Shown: one piece after another, positions 1-10,000 of the stretch
Layout: each line of letters opens with the position of its first letter
How positions within the stretch are numbered: position 1 is the stretch's first letter
Assembly (NCBI RefSeq): GCF_028554725.1
Contig: NC_071668.1
Span: 17,897,501-17,961,500 of the forward strand
Reading direction: 5' to 3'
Source: Zeugodacus cucurbitae
Taxonomy: Eukaryota > Arthropoda > Insecta > Diptera > Tephritidae
Length of the DNA stretch: 64,000 bases
Translations under genes and position numbers: made by a program
Notes under the pieces: generated by a model
Told to the model about the DNA's origin: nothing
The model's database searches: none
Seen by the model: only the letters and a program-made list of their open reading frames with translations

Positions 1-654
1 TTTAGTCAGCTTCTTTATCATTAAATACCATCACTTTTTGTCTTTTTTCTATTGTCTTAGATAAGCACCGACTTATTGGCGGTTTCTCCAAGACTTGATA
101 TATACGGTAATCTCCGACTAGTTAAGAGTCACATATTCTGATGGTTATATTCTTTTTTACACCTTTCTTTAATTTTTGTTGTTATATATTTATATTTCAA
201 GAAAAGTAATTGACTTTTTTATCTCTAATATGTACTAACCGTCGATAAAAAGTATCGAGTGTTCTCTCGAGAAAATTTTAGGATCCTCTAATTGTTTAGC
301 TCCTTAACTTAAAAAAAACATCACTTTTTGGCTTTTCTTCCATCTATTTGTTATATGGTCCTCGTGTTTGGTTCTTTAGAATATATTCCAAACCTAATTA
401 GAAGTAAAACTGGAATAAAATATGTCGTTTCTAGTTCAATGTATGTATGTACTCGTATAAGGCCCAGTGAATTATGTGTATGAATTCTTGTAGACCCTTC
501 TGCTCATAGAAATTTCTTTTGGATGGTAAAATAATAATACTCTGAACATATTTCTTATACGAAAAAGGTTTTAATAGAGTATATGTGTCTTACGAGACTG
601 TATCAAACTAGTTGAACACTACACTTGTTTTTGAAAACTAGCAAAATGGAAGCT
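1..654. other. AT-rich 5' flank, no gene seen
   Basis: No coding potential is visible. The motif catcactttttg followed by a T/C-rich run occurs twice (about 30-49 and 319-337), suggesting an old local duplication. Nothing else is recognisable. Confidence 0.5.
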
Positions 655-1400
655 TGGTCAAGTAACTAGCAGGGTTATAACATATTTTTTTCACTTTTGT
701 CTCGGAAACCTTCAGTTGACAATACATAAGAATGGGTGCCAAATAGATCTCAAGTATTATATTTTCAAAAATAAAAATAAAATTAAGATTACTTTAATTT
801 TTATTGAACTTTTATGGGGAGAGTTTAAGGTTATAACTAATTTTTGCTCCATTGTCTAGGAAACCTTAATTATACTATATGTAAGAATGAGTCTTAAACT
901 GATCTCTAGTATTATATATCCAAGAATAAAATAATAATAAAGTTTATTCAGAAGTATGTTGGGAAAAACTCGTAGGATACTCAAGGTTCTTTTAATCTCT
1001 ATTAATGAAAAAAATTGGGCAAGCATCTAGCAGGGTTATTACTTATTTTTTCTCTTTTGTCTCGGAAACCTTCAGATTACTATACATAAGAGTGGGTTCC
1101 AAATTGATCTCTAGTATTATATTTCCAAAATTAAAATAAATAATAAAGTTTCTTCAGAAATTTGTGAGAAACTTTTCGGCTGACAGTTCGACTTAATATT
1201 GATATGAGTTGGATTTGAGGTTATAACTAATATTTTCGCTATTGCCTCGGAAACCTTCAGTTCACTATTCAAAAGAATGGGTCCCAAATAGATCTCTAGT
1301 ATTATATGTCCAAAAAAAAAATATTATAAAAGTTTCTTCAGAAGTTTGTGGGTAACTTTTAGCTGAGAGTTCGACTTTCTATTCAAAGCAGTTGGAAACT
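655..1400. repeat. Four degenerate tandem repeats upstream of jhamt
   Basis: Four imperfect units share the ordered landmarks ggttat, (t)ctcggaaacctt, aagartggg, gatctctagtattatat, and (in three) aagtttcttcagaa. The ggaaacc landmark falls near 704, 859, 1064 and 1249, so the spacing is irregular, about 155, 205 and 185 bp. The units are diverged by substitutions and indels, so the array is old. It ends about 700 bp before the jhamt TATA box. No ORF is present. Whether it regulates the gene cannot be told from sequence. Confidence 0.7.
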
Positions 1401-2090
1401 TTCTGCTGACACGCATTGTATGCGCTTCGGTGCCGCATTGAACTTCAAACAATCAGGTGGTAACACAACTTATACAATGCACTATACCACGTACAGAGGC
1501 ACACATATACGCTCAAATAAGCGTACATCTGTATGCATGTATGTATCTGTTAAGGTCATTTCCAAAATTTTGAATATGTAAATATTCTAACGCGCCGATA
1601 ACTAATGCTAGCGGACATATAGATCCACATATACATACATATATTTATACTGTTATTTTTGGTATTCAAACTCAAATTTACACTCGTGCGTGTGTGTGCT
1701 TGTGTGTGCACTCGTCATAACTTTACAACATTTGGTGTTTGCGCCAGCATTTCATTTTCCGCTCATTTGAATTTACTTTTGTTGCAGTGCAAAGCGCTCA
1801 TGCTTTTTTTCGCTCTTTTGTATATATTTTTTTTTTGTTTTTTTTCGAAAGATTTTTATCAAACACTTGGCGTTTGAAGAAGAGAAAAAAATATGTAAAT
1901 ACAAATTTTGAATCATTTAAGTTCCGTGCGTTGGAGTGGGTGGCAATGTATGTGCCTGTGAGTGTGTGTGCTCCGGAGTACGTTTGTATATGTGTGCGTT
2001 CCAGAGAGCGGCCTGTGTGTGTGTTTTTGGTGATCCCACGGCGAGTTTGCGGAGCATTTGTTATGATCTGTTGCTTACGATTTTGAGATC
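1401..2090. other. jhamt proximal upstream region with GT-rich runs
   Basis: Non-coding. It contains several alternating purine-pyrimidine runs (about 1684-1713 and 1955-2025, rich in GTGTGT) and TATGTATG/CATACATA microsatellites (about 1530-1645). Open frames here are low-complexity and lack coding character. It presumably holds jhamt regulatory DNA because it lies directly upstream of the TATA box, but no specific site can be named. Confidence 0.5.
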
Positions 2091-2092
2091 AG

Positions 2093-2126
2093 TATAAAAA
2101 GCGGCGTTCTTCGAACAGTATCACTT
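2093..2126 (+). promoter_or_regulatory. TATA box and initiator of jhamt
   Basis: TATAAAAA at 2093-2100 is followed by an initiator-like TCACTT at 2121-2126. Taking the A at 2123 as +1 puts the TATA box at -30, the canonical spacing. An alternative initiator, ACAGTA with A at 2117, gives -24, which is less good. The call rests on this geometry and on the intact jhamt coding sequence beginning 368 bp downstream. Confidence 0.65.
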
Positions 2127-2490
2127 CAAAAGTTCAACGACAAGTGTGTTTAGAGGAAGTGTAGTGTGTTGCAAGGTGTTTTTTTTCACAGTTTTGTTGT
2201 TTTATTTGTTGTGTGTAACGAACGCTGGTGTTTTGTGTACTACTTGTGGTTTGATAAGCAAAAACTAAAAAGAAATGAGAACAAAATAAAAAATTTAAAC
2301 AAAAAATATTTCAAAAATATTTTTTTTATTTCAAAAATATTGTTTTTAAATAAAAAAAAAAAATTTTTAAAATTATTAAATTTTTTTTTTCAAAAAACAT
2401 TAAAAAAAGATTTTCAAAAATATTGAAAAAAAATATTTTCAAAAAAATATTTTCAAAATAAATATCAAAAAAAAAATCTCCACCTCCAAC
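2123..2490 (+). other. jhamt 5' UTR (A/T-run rich)
   Basis: The inferred leader runs from the initiator to the ATG at 2491. Its second half (about 2279-2480) is almost only A and T, with repeated (tt)tcaaaaatatt units. A tiny upstream ORF of four codons (ATG at 2275, stop at 2287-2289) precedes the main start and could lower translation. Right before the start the context becomes C-rich (ctccacctccaac), giving a good insect start context with A at -3. Confidence 0.5.
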
Positions 2491-3514
2491 ATGAATCTCG
2501 CTTCGCTCTATCATCGCGCCAGCGCCGTACAGCGTCGCGATTCTAAGCAAATCTTTCAAGAATACATTAAAGTGATGAAATGGCGCTCAGACGGTCATGA
2601 TACGCTCATCGATATCGGTTCCGGTTCGGGTAATGTGCTTATGGAATATATATATCCATTATTGCCGCCGACATTCAATACCGTACTGTCGACAGACATC
2701 TCGGCGCGTATGGTGGAATTCGCGCGCCATAATTATGGTGCCATTCGGCGCGTACAATTCGAAGTGCTCGATATAGCTTGTGCCGAGTTGCCACAGCAAT
2801 TTTGCAATCGTTTCGATCATGTGACCTCGTTCTACTGTCTGCATTGGGTGCAAAATCAAAAGTGAGTGTTTCCAGTGGCTTTAAGCTCAATAAGCGTCTT
2901 ACTAGTTAAGTATTATGTATGATTTTTGCAGACGCGCTTTACAGAATATCCATCAGCTGTTGCGTGTGTCGGGTGGCGACTGTTTGCTCGTGTTTCTCGC
3001 CAATAATCCCATATATGATGTGTACCTGGAATTGGCGAAGTCGCAGAAATGGCGTGATTATATGCAAGATGTGCAGGAGTTCATCTCACCACTGCATCAC
3101 AGCAGTGATCCGGGTGCGGAATTCAGCAAACTGTTAGAGGAGACTGGCTTTGTGGACTTCACTGTGGAGATACGCAATGAGATATACGTTTATGATGGCA
3201 CACAGAATGTGAAAGGTCGGTGTATATTTAACTCTGAACACCTTAAAACTAACTAAATTTAATCTATACCCACAGACAACGTCAAGGCGATCTGTCCCTT
3301 CTTGGAACGTATGTCCGCTGCGTTGCAGGAAGACTTTCTGGATGATATTATACAGTGTGTGGCTAATATGAATTTGCGTGAAGCCGATATCAATACAAAA
3401 GATTTCAAATTTATTGCGCCGTATAAATTAGTGGTAGTCTATGCGCGAAAGCCGAACGAGTTTTTGAGTAGTATGTTCGAAGAGACGGAACGTGCGGCAA
3501 AGCGCTTGATTTAA
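2491..3514 (+). CDS. Juvenile hormone acid methyltransferase (3 exons)
   Basis: Transfers a methyl group from S-adenosylmethionine to farnesoic or juvenile hormone acid, a final step of juvenile hormone synthesis; in insects it acts mainly in the corpora allata. Coding exons are 2491-2861, 2932-3215 and 3276-3514. The introns (70 and 60 bp) have GT/AG ends, and the codons across both junctions (AA|A, G|AC) stay in frame, giving 297 aa. That equals the length I recall for Drosophila JHAMT. SAM-binding motif I, DIGSGSG, is at residues 41-47; the acidic residue after strand 2 is D69 in STDIS. The family-typical FDHVTSFYCLHWVQN lies near residues 108-122. Q14 and W119 match positions proposed to contact ligand in mosquito and silkworm enzymes. 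DNVKAICPFLERM opens exon 3. There are no in-frame stops, so the gene looks functional. A close jhamt paralogue cannot be excluded. The ATG at 2491 is the first in frame after stops. Confidence 0.93.
2862..2931 (+). other. jhamt intron 1
   Basis: Donor A|GTGAGT and acceptor TTTTTGCAG| bracket 70 bp. Removal restores the lysine codon AAA and joins the HWVQNQ region to RALQNIHQLL, which is continuous in the family. In-frame reading through the donor instead gives an early stop. Confidence 0.9.
3216..3275 (+). other. jhamt intron 2
   Basis: Donor AAAG|GTCGGT and acceptor ACCCACAG| bracket 60 bp. Of the two nearby GT donors (3216 and 3220), only 3216 keeps frame into exon 3, where G|AC makes the aspartate of DNVKAICPF. 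Confidence 0.85.
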
Positions 3515-4256
3515 GTGTGGCATTCCACAAAGTAGCCAAAGTTGTAGGGAAATTTGTAGTTTAATAGCTTAGTGATATTAATCTAGTTAGTAAAAGTGTT
3601 TTCAATTTAATTTTATTGGTAGTTTAGTGTGTTCGAAAGTAGTTGTAACCTCAAATTTATGTGTTCTTTTCAACAATGCTATTAAGTCTTAAGTTGCACT
3701 TTGTTGCAGTGAGAAATTCTTTTTTATATGCCAACTGATGTGTTATTATGCCCTTCGTGAGGTATATTTTACTACAAAAGCTCTCAGAAAATATAGACGT
3801 ATGAGCTTTATTAAAGCTTTCTTACAGTGGCTTCCAAAATATACTGCGTTATAAAGTGGAATTAGGTTGTGTATTTGTTTTTGTGATAATTTTTCATAAT
3901 TTTCGATATGGATCAACATATAAGCACACATTGTAGAACTAAATCATCTCAACCGGATTGGACCAAGAGTTTTCAAAAATTCTTAAAATTATAGTAAAAG
4001 CACTGCTGTGTTCGAAAGATTGGAGTAACAACGGAAAAATTACAATATGACAATCAAGCCGATTCTTCTACAACTCTATTAGGTGTCTTATAAACAGAAA
4101 TCCATCTCAAATACCGACAAATTAATTAATGATGACCTTTTAACATTTCATGGAATCTACAGTTAGGCTTATTTGAGATCCAACAGAGGCAATACCTACA
4201 TAGTTAACTTAAAATATTTCAATCCTTAAACCGATTTACATGTAATAATAAATAAA
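3515..4256 (+). terminator. jhamt 3' UTR with candidate poly(A) signal
   Basis: No canonical AATAAA was seen until overlapping copies at 4247-4252 and 4251-4256, about 735 bp after the stop codon. An earlier non-canonical signal is possible. The sequence between is AT-rich and non-coding. Confidence 0.35.
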
Positions 4257-4984
4257 CTAAAAATTTTAAATGTGATTCGTAAGGAAGTCAATAATTTCCT
4301 TTTGTTTTAATTATCACAACCCTTAACCTAATATGAAAGAAATTTCCAAACTCTATTCTAAATCAGTAACGTTTTTTAAAGCGAATATACTCTGTTAACC
4401 GGCTTCGGATTCTTTTCGACTAGACAGAACTGAAATCGACTAGACAGTCAGTCAGAATAACAATATCATAATAATATTTTCTATAGCAATTGTAAATAAA
4501 AATTTGTGAGGTTATCACAAAACAGCCGGTAAAAATATACAAAATATTACTAATCTTCAACCAACAATGTCAAACACTCAAAAGTCACAACATTTATTTC
4601 TATCTTATTGCTCTCTTTCTTGTCTGGAGCCATGAGCGAATTCTCTAATCATCATTGACGCGTGCTCTTCTAAGTAGTTAATGATAATTTCTGTAATATA
4701 TTGAATTTATTTGCACAGCTTATCGTCGTGAGAAGAGATATTCTTACAGCTGTCATTGAAATTTGCACTTGAAAACTCGGTTGTAAACCCAATAAGCAAT
4801 ACAATTTTAGTTTGAGATTCAAGATTCAATATTATATAATACTCAGTGGAGTATGAGAAGATTCCTTGTAAGATAATAATATCAGAATTACTGCATTAGT
4901 TTATATACTTATATTTAAACACAAATATGATTTAAGTTAAATTAAAAAAGTAAGGTGACTTTTTTAGTTTCTTATCACACACAC
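4257..4984. other. Intergenic, no gene seen
   Basis: AT-rich non-coding DNA. The decamer gactagacag occurs twice close together (about 4419-4447). No RNA gene, TE protein or inverted repeat was recognised. Confidence 0.45.
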
Positions 4985-5090
4985 TTAAAGTATTAGCGGA
5001 GACATATAGTTAGTCTACGAACGCCGCCTTGGACGCTTTAGCACACCCACAACTGATAAAAACGTTGAAGTAGTGAATGAAACAACCTTG
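4985..5090 (+). repeat. Repeat copy A, paired with 6070-6155
   Basis: Reads cttaaagtattagcggagacata, then cacacccacaactga and gaagtagtgaatgaaacaacc. The same ordered blocks recur at 6070-6155 in the same orientation, where they run into a degenerate RNase H LINE fragment. This copy is therefore probably a second fragment of that LINE or a duplicated flank. Confidence 0.5.
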
Positions 5091-5299
5091 GAGATTCGAC
5101 GAAAGACGCCGAGAAGTTTTTGTTAGTGTACGTTTCTGTTTGATTTGCAAGGGCAACGGTTCCTGTGTTTGTAGTTAGACGTCAAAACCAATATTAAAAT
5201 AACAGTAATAGATAAAATATATAATGTGAAGTTGATACGAAGGAAACTTCCTGAATTGTGAAACGTAGGCCTCATAAATATAAATATATCCATGTTTTT

Positions 5300-6073
5300 A
5301 ATAAATTTTTTGCTGATTATTTTTGGCAAAATTCAAACGATTTTAAGCCCACGGAGTAATTTTTATTTAATTCCCAATGGGTCTAGGTTTATTTCGTTTA
5401 AAGTGTTACGTGGATTTCAAAGGTTGAATACAAGAGTATTTTTACATTTTTTATATATAAAATCATATATTTTATTTCAACAATTCAGTATATCAAATAG
5501 TGTAAAATTTTTTTTTAAAATTCCGAAAACTCTGCCGTTGGTATCCCATCTCCCATGACGTGTCCAAAAAAGTACTTGCCGTGGACAGTAAATGAGTTAT
5601 ACTTACTTATTGGTTCATCTAAAATCAATAAACCAAAAATATTTCGATAGCACATGGATAAATCTAGTTAATGAACGACGGAAAGAAGAAAATATTGAAA
5701 TTTGAATTTTTTACAAAATTTTAACCAAAAAATTCACTTTTATGGGCAATTTTTAGTCATATATTGGATCGATAAAAATAGTTAGAAAAATATATTATTT
5801 CAAGATATGTGCAAAATTTGAACAAAATCGCTTCATAACTTTTCGAGAAATTGTGTCCACCGGTTTGAAAAATTATTTTTAGAGAGTTCAAGTATAAACA
5901 ATTATTTTTTTCAATTGAAACAGACGTGGTCTGGTGGACGGAACTTCCAAAGGGTCTATCCCTAAGGATTTTACTCGGATTGGTTTGAAATTTTGGGAGA
6001 ATATTTTAAATTTGTGCTATTGTACTACAAAAAAAAAAACATTTTCAAATTTTGAAACCCACCTAACCTAAAG
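5300..6073. mobile_element. Possible diverged member of the TTAA MITE family
   Basis: The block ccaaaaaagtacttgccgtg, followed about 50 bp later by ggttcatctaaaatcaat, aligns by eye with the core of the MITE copies at 15.06 and 32.46 kb (ccaaaaaaggtccttgcggtg then attcatctaaaatc). The right edge, acctaacctaaagccttaa, read in reverse resembles the TTAAGGGGTTAGGGG terminus of that family. The left end was not found, so the boundaries are rough. There is no coding capacity. Confidence 0.35.
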
Positions 6074-6560
6074 CCTTAAAGTATTAGTGGAGGCATACAG
6101 TGAATCTCTCTACGACTCAGCACGTCCACAACTGAAGTAGTAAATGAAACAGCCATTGATACTTACCTACTTGGGCTACTTTACGATTAGACTTGCCTTG
6201 GTGTCTGACCACAGTGGTATCGCGGGAATTTGTAAGGGTCATGAGCTTGAATGGTTAGGTACATTTGTCTCACCAAAAGTAGTATGGGAACATGTAGGAG
6301 CAGCGTTACCCAATTGTGTTTGACTACTTGACAGTTGGCCCTCGGTTGAGCACTTGCACAGTCGCCAGATCTCTCTGGTCTAAAGTGAATTGCAACAGGT
6401 CTACAGAGCTCTCCTTAGTCATAGTGGTTCCAACCGGCTATTGTCCCATCGGGATTTACGCTGTTAGGAGAAAAACTTAGCGGATGGACCTTAGCGATGA
6501 TTCCGTTTTACTTTACTTGCAAGGGTCATAAGTACCAATGGTAAACTTCAAAGGATTTGG
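6074..6560 (+). pseudogene. Degenerate RNase H part of a LINE
   Basis: Shifting between + frames gives pieces typical of the RNase H and C-terminal region of RNase H-bearing LINEs: an SDHSGIAGICKGHELEWLG stretch resembling the WVPGHSGIAGNxxADELA motif, then RSLWSKVNCNRSTEL and a pattern like GHCPIGTHAVR. Stops and frameshifts interrupt every frame, so it is an old fragment. It starts next to repeat copy B (about 6074-6155) and fades out before 6600. The assignment rests on remembered motif similarity, not alignment. Confidence 0.55.
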
Positions 6561-8799
6561 AGGTTATGACTTAAGTTTTTTTATTTATTTAATCAAGTTT
6601 AAGTCTAATTTAAACAAGGAACATTTCCAGTTAAATGGTTATATTATCTCAAGATTTGGTTGTTTCGAGATTCTTTACTTGTAGGAGCCGTTAATTTTTC
6701 ACGAGATTCGACTAAAACTACTCCTTTTGAATGCTTTTTAAGTTGAGGAAACCATCGTTTCTTCGATTAAGAAGGTTTAATGGAATATTGATGTGAAAAT
6801 GCGAGAAAAATACTGAAGTTATAAAGAATCAGCCACAATCTGCACGATCGGAAACTTAAAAGAATCAATAATTGTAGTTTATCTAATTCTGAACAACCTG
6901 GATGACTTATTTTAAAGCGAAATAGTCTGTAAAATGTATTGAGAACATCTGTAGACCACATTATTCATAAATTTTTATATAATATATGGCTACTTTAGTC
7001 CTCGTCGGTGATCCGATGTTGACCATTTCCAACTATATTCAAAACACATTCATTAAAATTTAAATACTCAATGTAAAGTTTACTAATTCAAGAGATAATT
7101 ACAATAAAGTTCAACAACAGTTGTGAAATTAAAATTTCCTGAAACTTCAAAGTATCCTTCAAAGCTATTTTTCAATGACTTCGTCACACTTCAAAGCGCC
7201 TAAGCGACAGCTACCAGTCGTCGCCAACAGACGCCAACCGATTCGCCATAGTTGCCGAAACAATTTTTCAATTCCGACGATGTGTAATTGAAATGAGCAA
7301 ATGATAGAGAAAATCGAAAGTACAGAAAGCAAAAACAAATAAAGTAATTGGCTCAAGGGCACAACAACAGCAATGGGCAAAAGTCATCAATAAGAGTGGT
7401 GGTATCTGGCTTAAGAAATTAGCCAAATTGTGAGCAATGAAGCGGAAATGAAACAAACGAATAACAAATTCCAACTTCCGGATAATGCAGCCGACTGTGT
7501 TTATCTAACCAATTAAATGCTTAAGAAAGCGATAAAGCATTTGTAAATACTTGAAGAAACTTCTTGTCGGTAGTGGGCGACTGTGGAGAGGATGGCCGGG
7601 TCGAAATTCATTACAAACAAATTAGCAAATAAATCAAATTTCAATACGAAAATTGTTTGCGTAAACAATTTTACAAATTTTAAAGGGCTGTGCGCAACTC
7701 AACGGCTGTCTGACTGACTGACTGGCTGAGCGGAGTTGGCATTCCAGCGCGAGTTGTTGAGTGGCGGCAGCAATTAATTCTAACATCAGCTGGCTGCTGT
7801 TGCTACACTGTGTTCGTTGATTGACTCATGTCTATACATTTTGACAGCTCTACACTGGAGTGGCAAGCGGTGATGAGCTGGAGGCGCTACACTTGCCATT
7901 GCCATTGCCATTGACACTATTTTGTTTGCAATAAACAACACCCCCAGTAGAGGCAGTAGAGTGACTTCCACTGAACTGGCATACTCTACTAGCATGGCTG
8001 GCGCTTCATCTTCTGCTTCGAGAATCATTTATCTAAATTAATTCCTGTCGTTTACATTTGAAGAACAAATCAAAGATTAAGACAAACATTAGTTTTAAAC
8101 ATTCCTCACCGCTCACGCGCGACCCAAATATGCACAACCACATGCCGTTAGCTGTCACTGCGACTTCTCTACTTTCACTCCTCCCTCCTGCAGTTTTGCT
8201 TTTGTTTTTGGTCTGGGCGTGAGTTGCGGCTCAAATTAAATACAGCAAGCGTATAATAAATGATATGCTCACACAACTGAAGTTTCTGAAGATGAACTCT
8301 TGCTGCCGATGTGCAGATTTCCACGAAGATTTCGTCAAAGATTTCTATCAACATGGAAGTTTTGCTGTCAAGCGGCTGTCTCTACATAAATATCAGTATG
8401 TTTGTTTGACAGCAGTTTGTGCTAAACCATTCGTTCGACTTGTAGGCAAGCCTTGAGGCTGCGTTCCCTTACTGGTACACACATATGTACATCTGTGTGC
8501 GCTGCAACCCTTGCTTTCCTGCCGTCAAAACGGAATTGTCGAAAATTTACATATCGCTTAGCGATAATAACTCATTTTGAAATTCCACCGCAATGCTTTT
8601 GGAGGAGAAAAAAAAAACAATTAAAATTGTTACTTGCACACACTGGTAGAGGAAAGCATATTTCCTTGCCGTGAACACTGCGCGAAATGATAGAGTAGAT
8701 CTTAACAAATGGCAGTCTCAAAAAGCGAACAAGCGCGATTCTAGAATTTTATGAGAAAAGTATCCCAGGGAGATGGATATTGGCTATGAAGCTGTACTC
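6561..8799. other. Intergenic, no gene seen
   Basis: No supported gene. Only short low-complexity features are visible, such as a gccatt run at about 7896-7914. Open frames up to about 80 codons on the minus strand (7165-8028) have no recognisable domain and no splice context. Confidence 0.45.
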
Positions 8800-9179
8800 T
8801 AGATTACCGTAATTATTTTAGTATTTTGGCTGTTGTGTGTTTTCTCATTGGTGATGCAGCAGCCGTAACCGACTTCGTTTATATTGCTTCTGATTTGAAT
8901 AATCCGACTAAAAGCAAGCTGGTCTTTGGCGTTGTTTTCCAAAATCAAAATAGCACGCTGGCCAAAATTCACACTGAAATCTACGGCTTTGACTTCAAGA
9001 GCATTGAGAAGCCTTTTCCACAACATTTGGAACCTCAACGGACACCGACTCTGATCCGGTCAAGAACTGGTTACTCGGCATCATGACGATACAGTAACAA
9101 TACTTCGACAGCATTCTTCCATACTATTTTAGCAAGTTTAATGCGGTTAAAACAACATATTTCAACTCCTTTTTCAGAG
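8800..9179. other. Unassigned region with open frames on both strands
   Basis: A + frame (8826-9086, 86 codons, beginning with TTG rather than ATG) and a minus frame (8799-9038, 79 codons) overlap. Neither has a domain I recognise. The + frame starts with a hydrophobic stretch (AVVCFLIGDAAAV) but lacks an upstream ATG. The segment borders the Jockey-type relic at 9180 and may be transposon-derived. Confidence 0.3.
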
Positions 9180-10000
9180 GGAAGGTACCTAAGGATCGAT
9201 TGTTACTGATTTCCTTCCTCACTACAGGTTTCACGTGCCAACTTGAGCTCTTCGTCTGCTATGGGTGGTGGTGGTTTGACTTCAAGGGCGCCATTCACTA
9301 GGGGGAGACAAGGAAGGTGTCAGCGTTGGCGTTTAAAACATGTCTGAAGCAGTCCGCGTTAAGTCGTCGACGTAATGTATAAGTGACCGGCTAGCGACTT
9401 GAGGATCTTTGGTAATTATCGTAGTCGTGTGTTGAGTGAAGGGGTGCAGACTTGTCAAAGGTAACACCCGAAATCTTGGGGTTATTCACGATCGGTATTT
9501 GTATGTCATCAATGTGAATGTTAGTGTACTCCTTCATCCAGTTAATGAGTGCGAGTGCCAGGCTCCGGCGTCATTATCGTGCAATCATCTACGTGGGAGG
9601 TAATTGAAATTCCCTCTGGTGGTTGAGGAAGTTTGAAGTTTAATCAAAACCCCTGTTTAATTTTAGACGTTCGAAACTAAGTTTTGTCGTTTTACCGATG
9701 TTTGCCGATCGCTCAGGTATCGCTCATGATACATCTCTTCATACCCGGAGAAAGAGTCGTTTGCTCTATGTCTTCTAGAATCGGTGTTATGTTGACCGTG
9801 TCAAAAGCTTTTGAGAGATCAAACGCCACTTGGACGGCTTTCTTACAGTGTGGTTTCTGATTAAGACCATGAAATCTCCGTGTTGAGATTATCCTAGGCT
9901 CAGATGGTACGTGAATGTCGGGAATAGCAAGGCCTTAAGTGTCTTCACTACTGGGGAAAGGAGAGTTATCGGGCGATAAGACTCCCAGGTATCAGTAGTG
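9180..10000 (-). pseudogene. Jockey-type reverse transcriptase relic
   Basis: On the minus strand, with frameshifts, the expected order of a Jockey-superfamily RT appears: ESYRPITLLSPVVKTLKALL near 9960 (the ESYRPISLLSP motif), then VAFDLSKAFDT near 9810 (RT motif with catalytic aspartate), then a thumb-like LINWMKEYTN...IPIVNNPKISGVTFD near 9450-9550, then TLRRRLNADCFRH and NGALEVKPPPPIADEEL near 9200-9390, as in Jockey C-termini. The YADD block is not readable. Several frameshifts and stops make it non-functional. Orientation is 5' at 10000 to 3' at 9180. Confidence 0.7.

Noticed and set aside
2166..2426. 86-codon frame in the jhamt leader
   Set aside because: Starts with TTG and consists mostly of A/T-run codons (Lys, Asn, Phe); it is 5' UTR sequence.
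3746..3931. Minus-strand 61-codon ORF after jhamt
   Set aside because: Within the likely 3' UTR; no domain and no start context.
8826..9086. 86-codon frame starting with a signal-like hydrophobic stretch
   Set aside because: Begins with TTG, lacks an ATG in the extended frame, overlaps an equally long minus frame, and borders a transposon relic.
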